Shown piece after piece: positions 5,386-5,465 of a DNA stretch of 5,465 bases. The position numbers and the translations under genes were made by a program. The stretch is from Gammaproteobacteria bacterium (GTDB taxonomy: Bacteria > Pseudomonadota > Gammaproteobacteria > Eutrophobiales > Eutrophobiaceae): the NCBI GenBank assembly GCA_014239225.1, contig JAAZZI010000061.1, forward strand, positions 1 to 5,465. The letters run 5' to 3'. The notes beneath the pieces were generated by a model. That model saw nothing but the letters and a program-made list of their open reading frames with translations, was not told the DNA's origin and searched no databases. Numbering within the stretch: the first letter of the stretch is position 1; each line of letters starts with the position of its first letter.

Positions 5386-5465
5386 TGTCTCAGGAAAATG
5401 TAAATAAATCATCTAAAGATAAAAATACCAGTTCAAGCGTAAGTGGTTACGGAAGTGGAACAGTT
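5385..5465 (+). CDS. livF: Probable LivF-type ABC ATPase, N-terminal 27 codons (3' end outside window)
   Basis: The frame starts at an ATG overlapping the livG stop codon as TAATG, preceded by GGAGG, and stays open to the window end. Residues 20-27 read SGYGSGTV, which matches the opening of LivF ATPases (typically ...LSAGYG...VL before the first strand of the nucleotide-binding domain). A second ATPase is expected at this place in the order livH-livM-livG-livF. The first 18 residues are strongly polar (Ser, Lys, Asn, Asp) and replace the short hydrophobic strand, such as LLEVENL, that normally precedes GYG. This may be an added tail or a shifted alignment. Walker A and later motifs lie outside the window, so the call rests on gene order and one short motif. 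Confidence 0.65.
   Translation, partial: MSQENVNKSSKDKNTSSSVSGYGSGTV

Noticed and set aside
1..5465. CRISPR arrays, insertion sequences, phage attachment sites
   Set aside because: No regularly spaced repeats, transposase-like frames, terminal inverted repeats with target duplications or tRNA-end duplications were seen.

Overview
The window looks like a chromosomal piece of a Gram-negative bacterium with a low-GC genome. It holds the tail of a cytoplasmic peptidase gene, then most of a branched-chain-amino-acid-type (Liv/HAAT) ABC uptake system. The solute-binding protein has a Sec signal peptide, so a periplasm is implied. An AT-rich genome with tandem Liv permease genes and a bacterial tricorn-type peptidase would fit a marine proteobacterium or a SAR324-like lineage. 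That placement is a guess; no rRNA or other phylogenetic marker is present.

Layout, all genes on the + strand. (1) 1-608: the 3' end of a tricorn-type S41 peptidase gene, cut by the left edge. (2) 609-903: a leader region with a good sigma70-type promoter (758-786), a perfect 11-bp inverted repeat (818-849) and a Shine-Dalgarno at 894. (3) 904-2133: the solute-binding protein. (4) 2134-2678: a 545-base gap. It holds a long GU-containing hairpin just after the stop codon, a short fragment resembling the end of a PsiF repeat, several mutually complementary segments, an intrinsic-type terminator near 2452-2480 and a new promoter at 2587-2614. (5) 2679-5465: a tightly packed block livH (permease), livM (permease), livG (ATPase) and the first 27 codons of a probable livF (second ATPase). 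Each junction has stop and start overlapping as TAATG.

Working model: the binding protein captures a small ligand, probably an amino acid or amide-like compound, in the periplasm. LivH and LivM form the membrane channel, and LivG with LivF power transport. The ligand cannot be fixed from the sequence. The separate promoter for the binding protein, and the terminator and second promoter before livH, suggest the two parts are expressed at different levels. The tricorn peptidase gene is visibly richer in GC and may be an unrelated neighbour.

Nothing here is clearly a new biological system. The least explained part is the 2134-2678 gap, with its candidate structured RNA or attenuator and its gene remnant. 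The hydrophilic start of the last ATPase is also odd.
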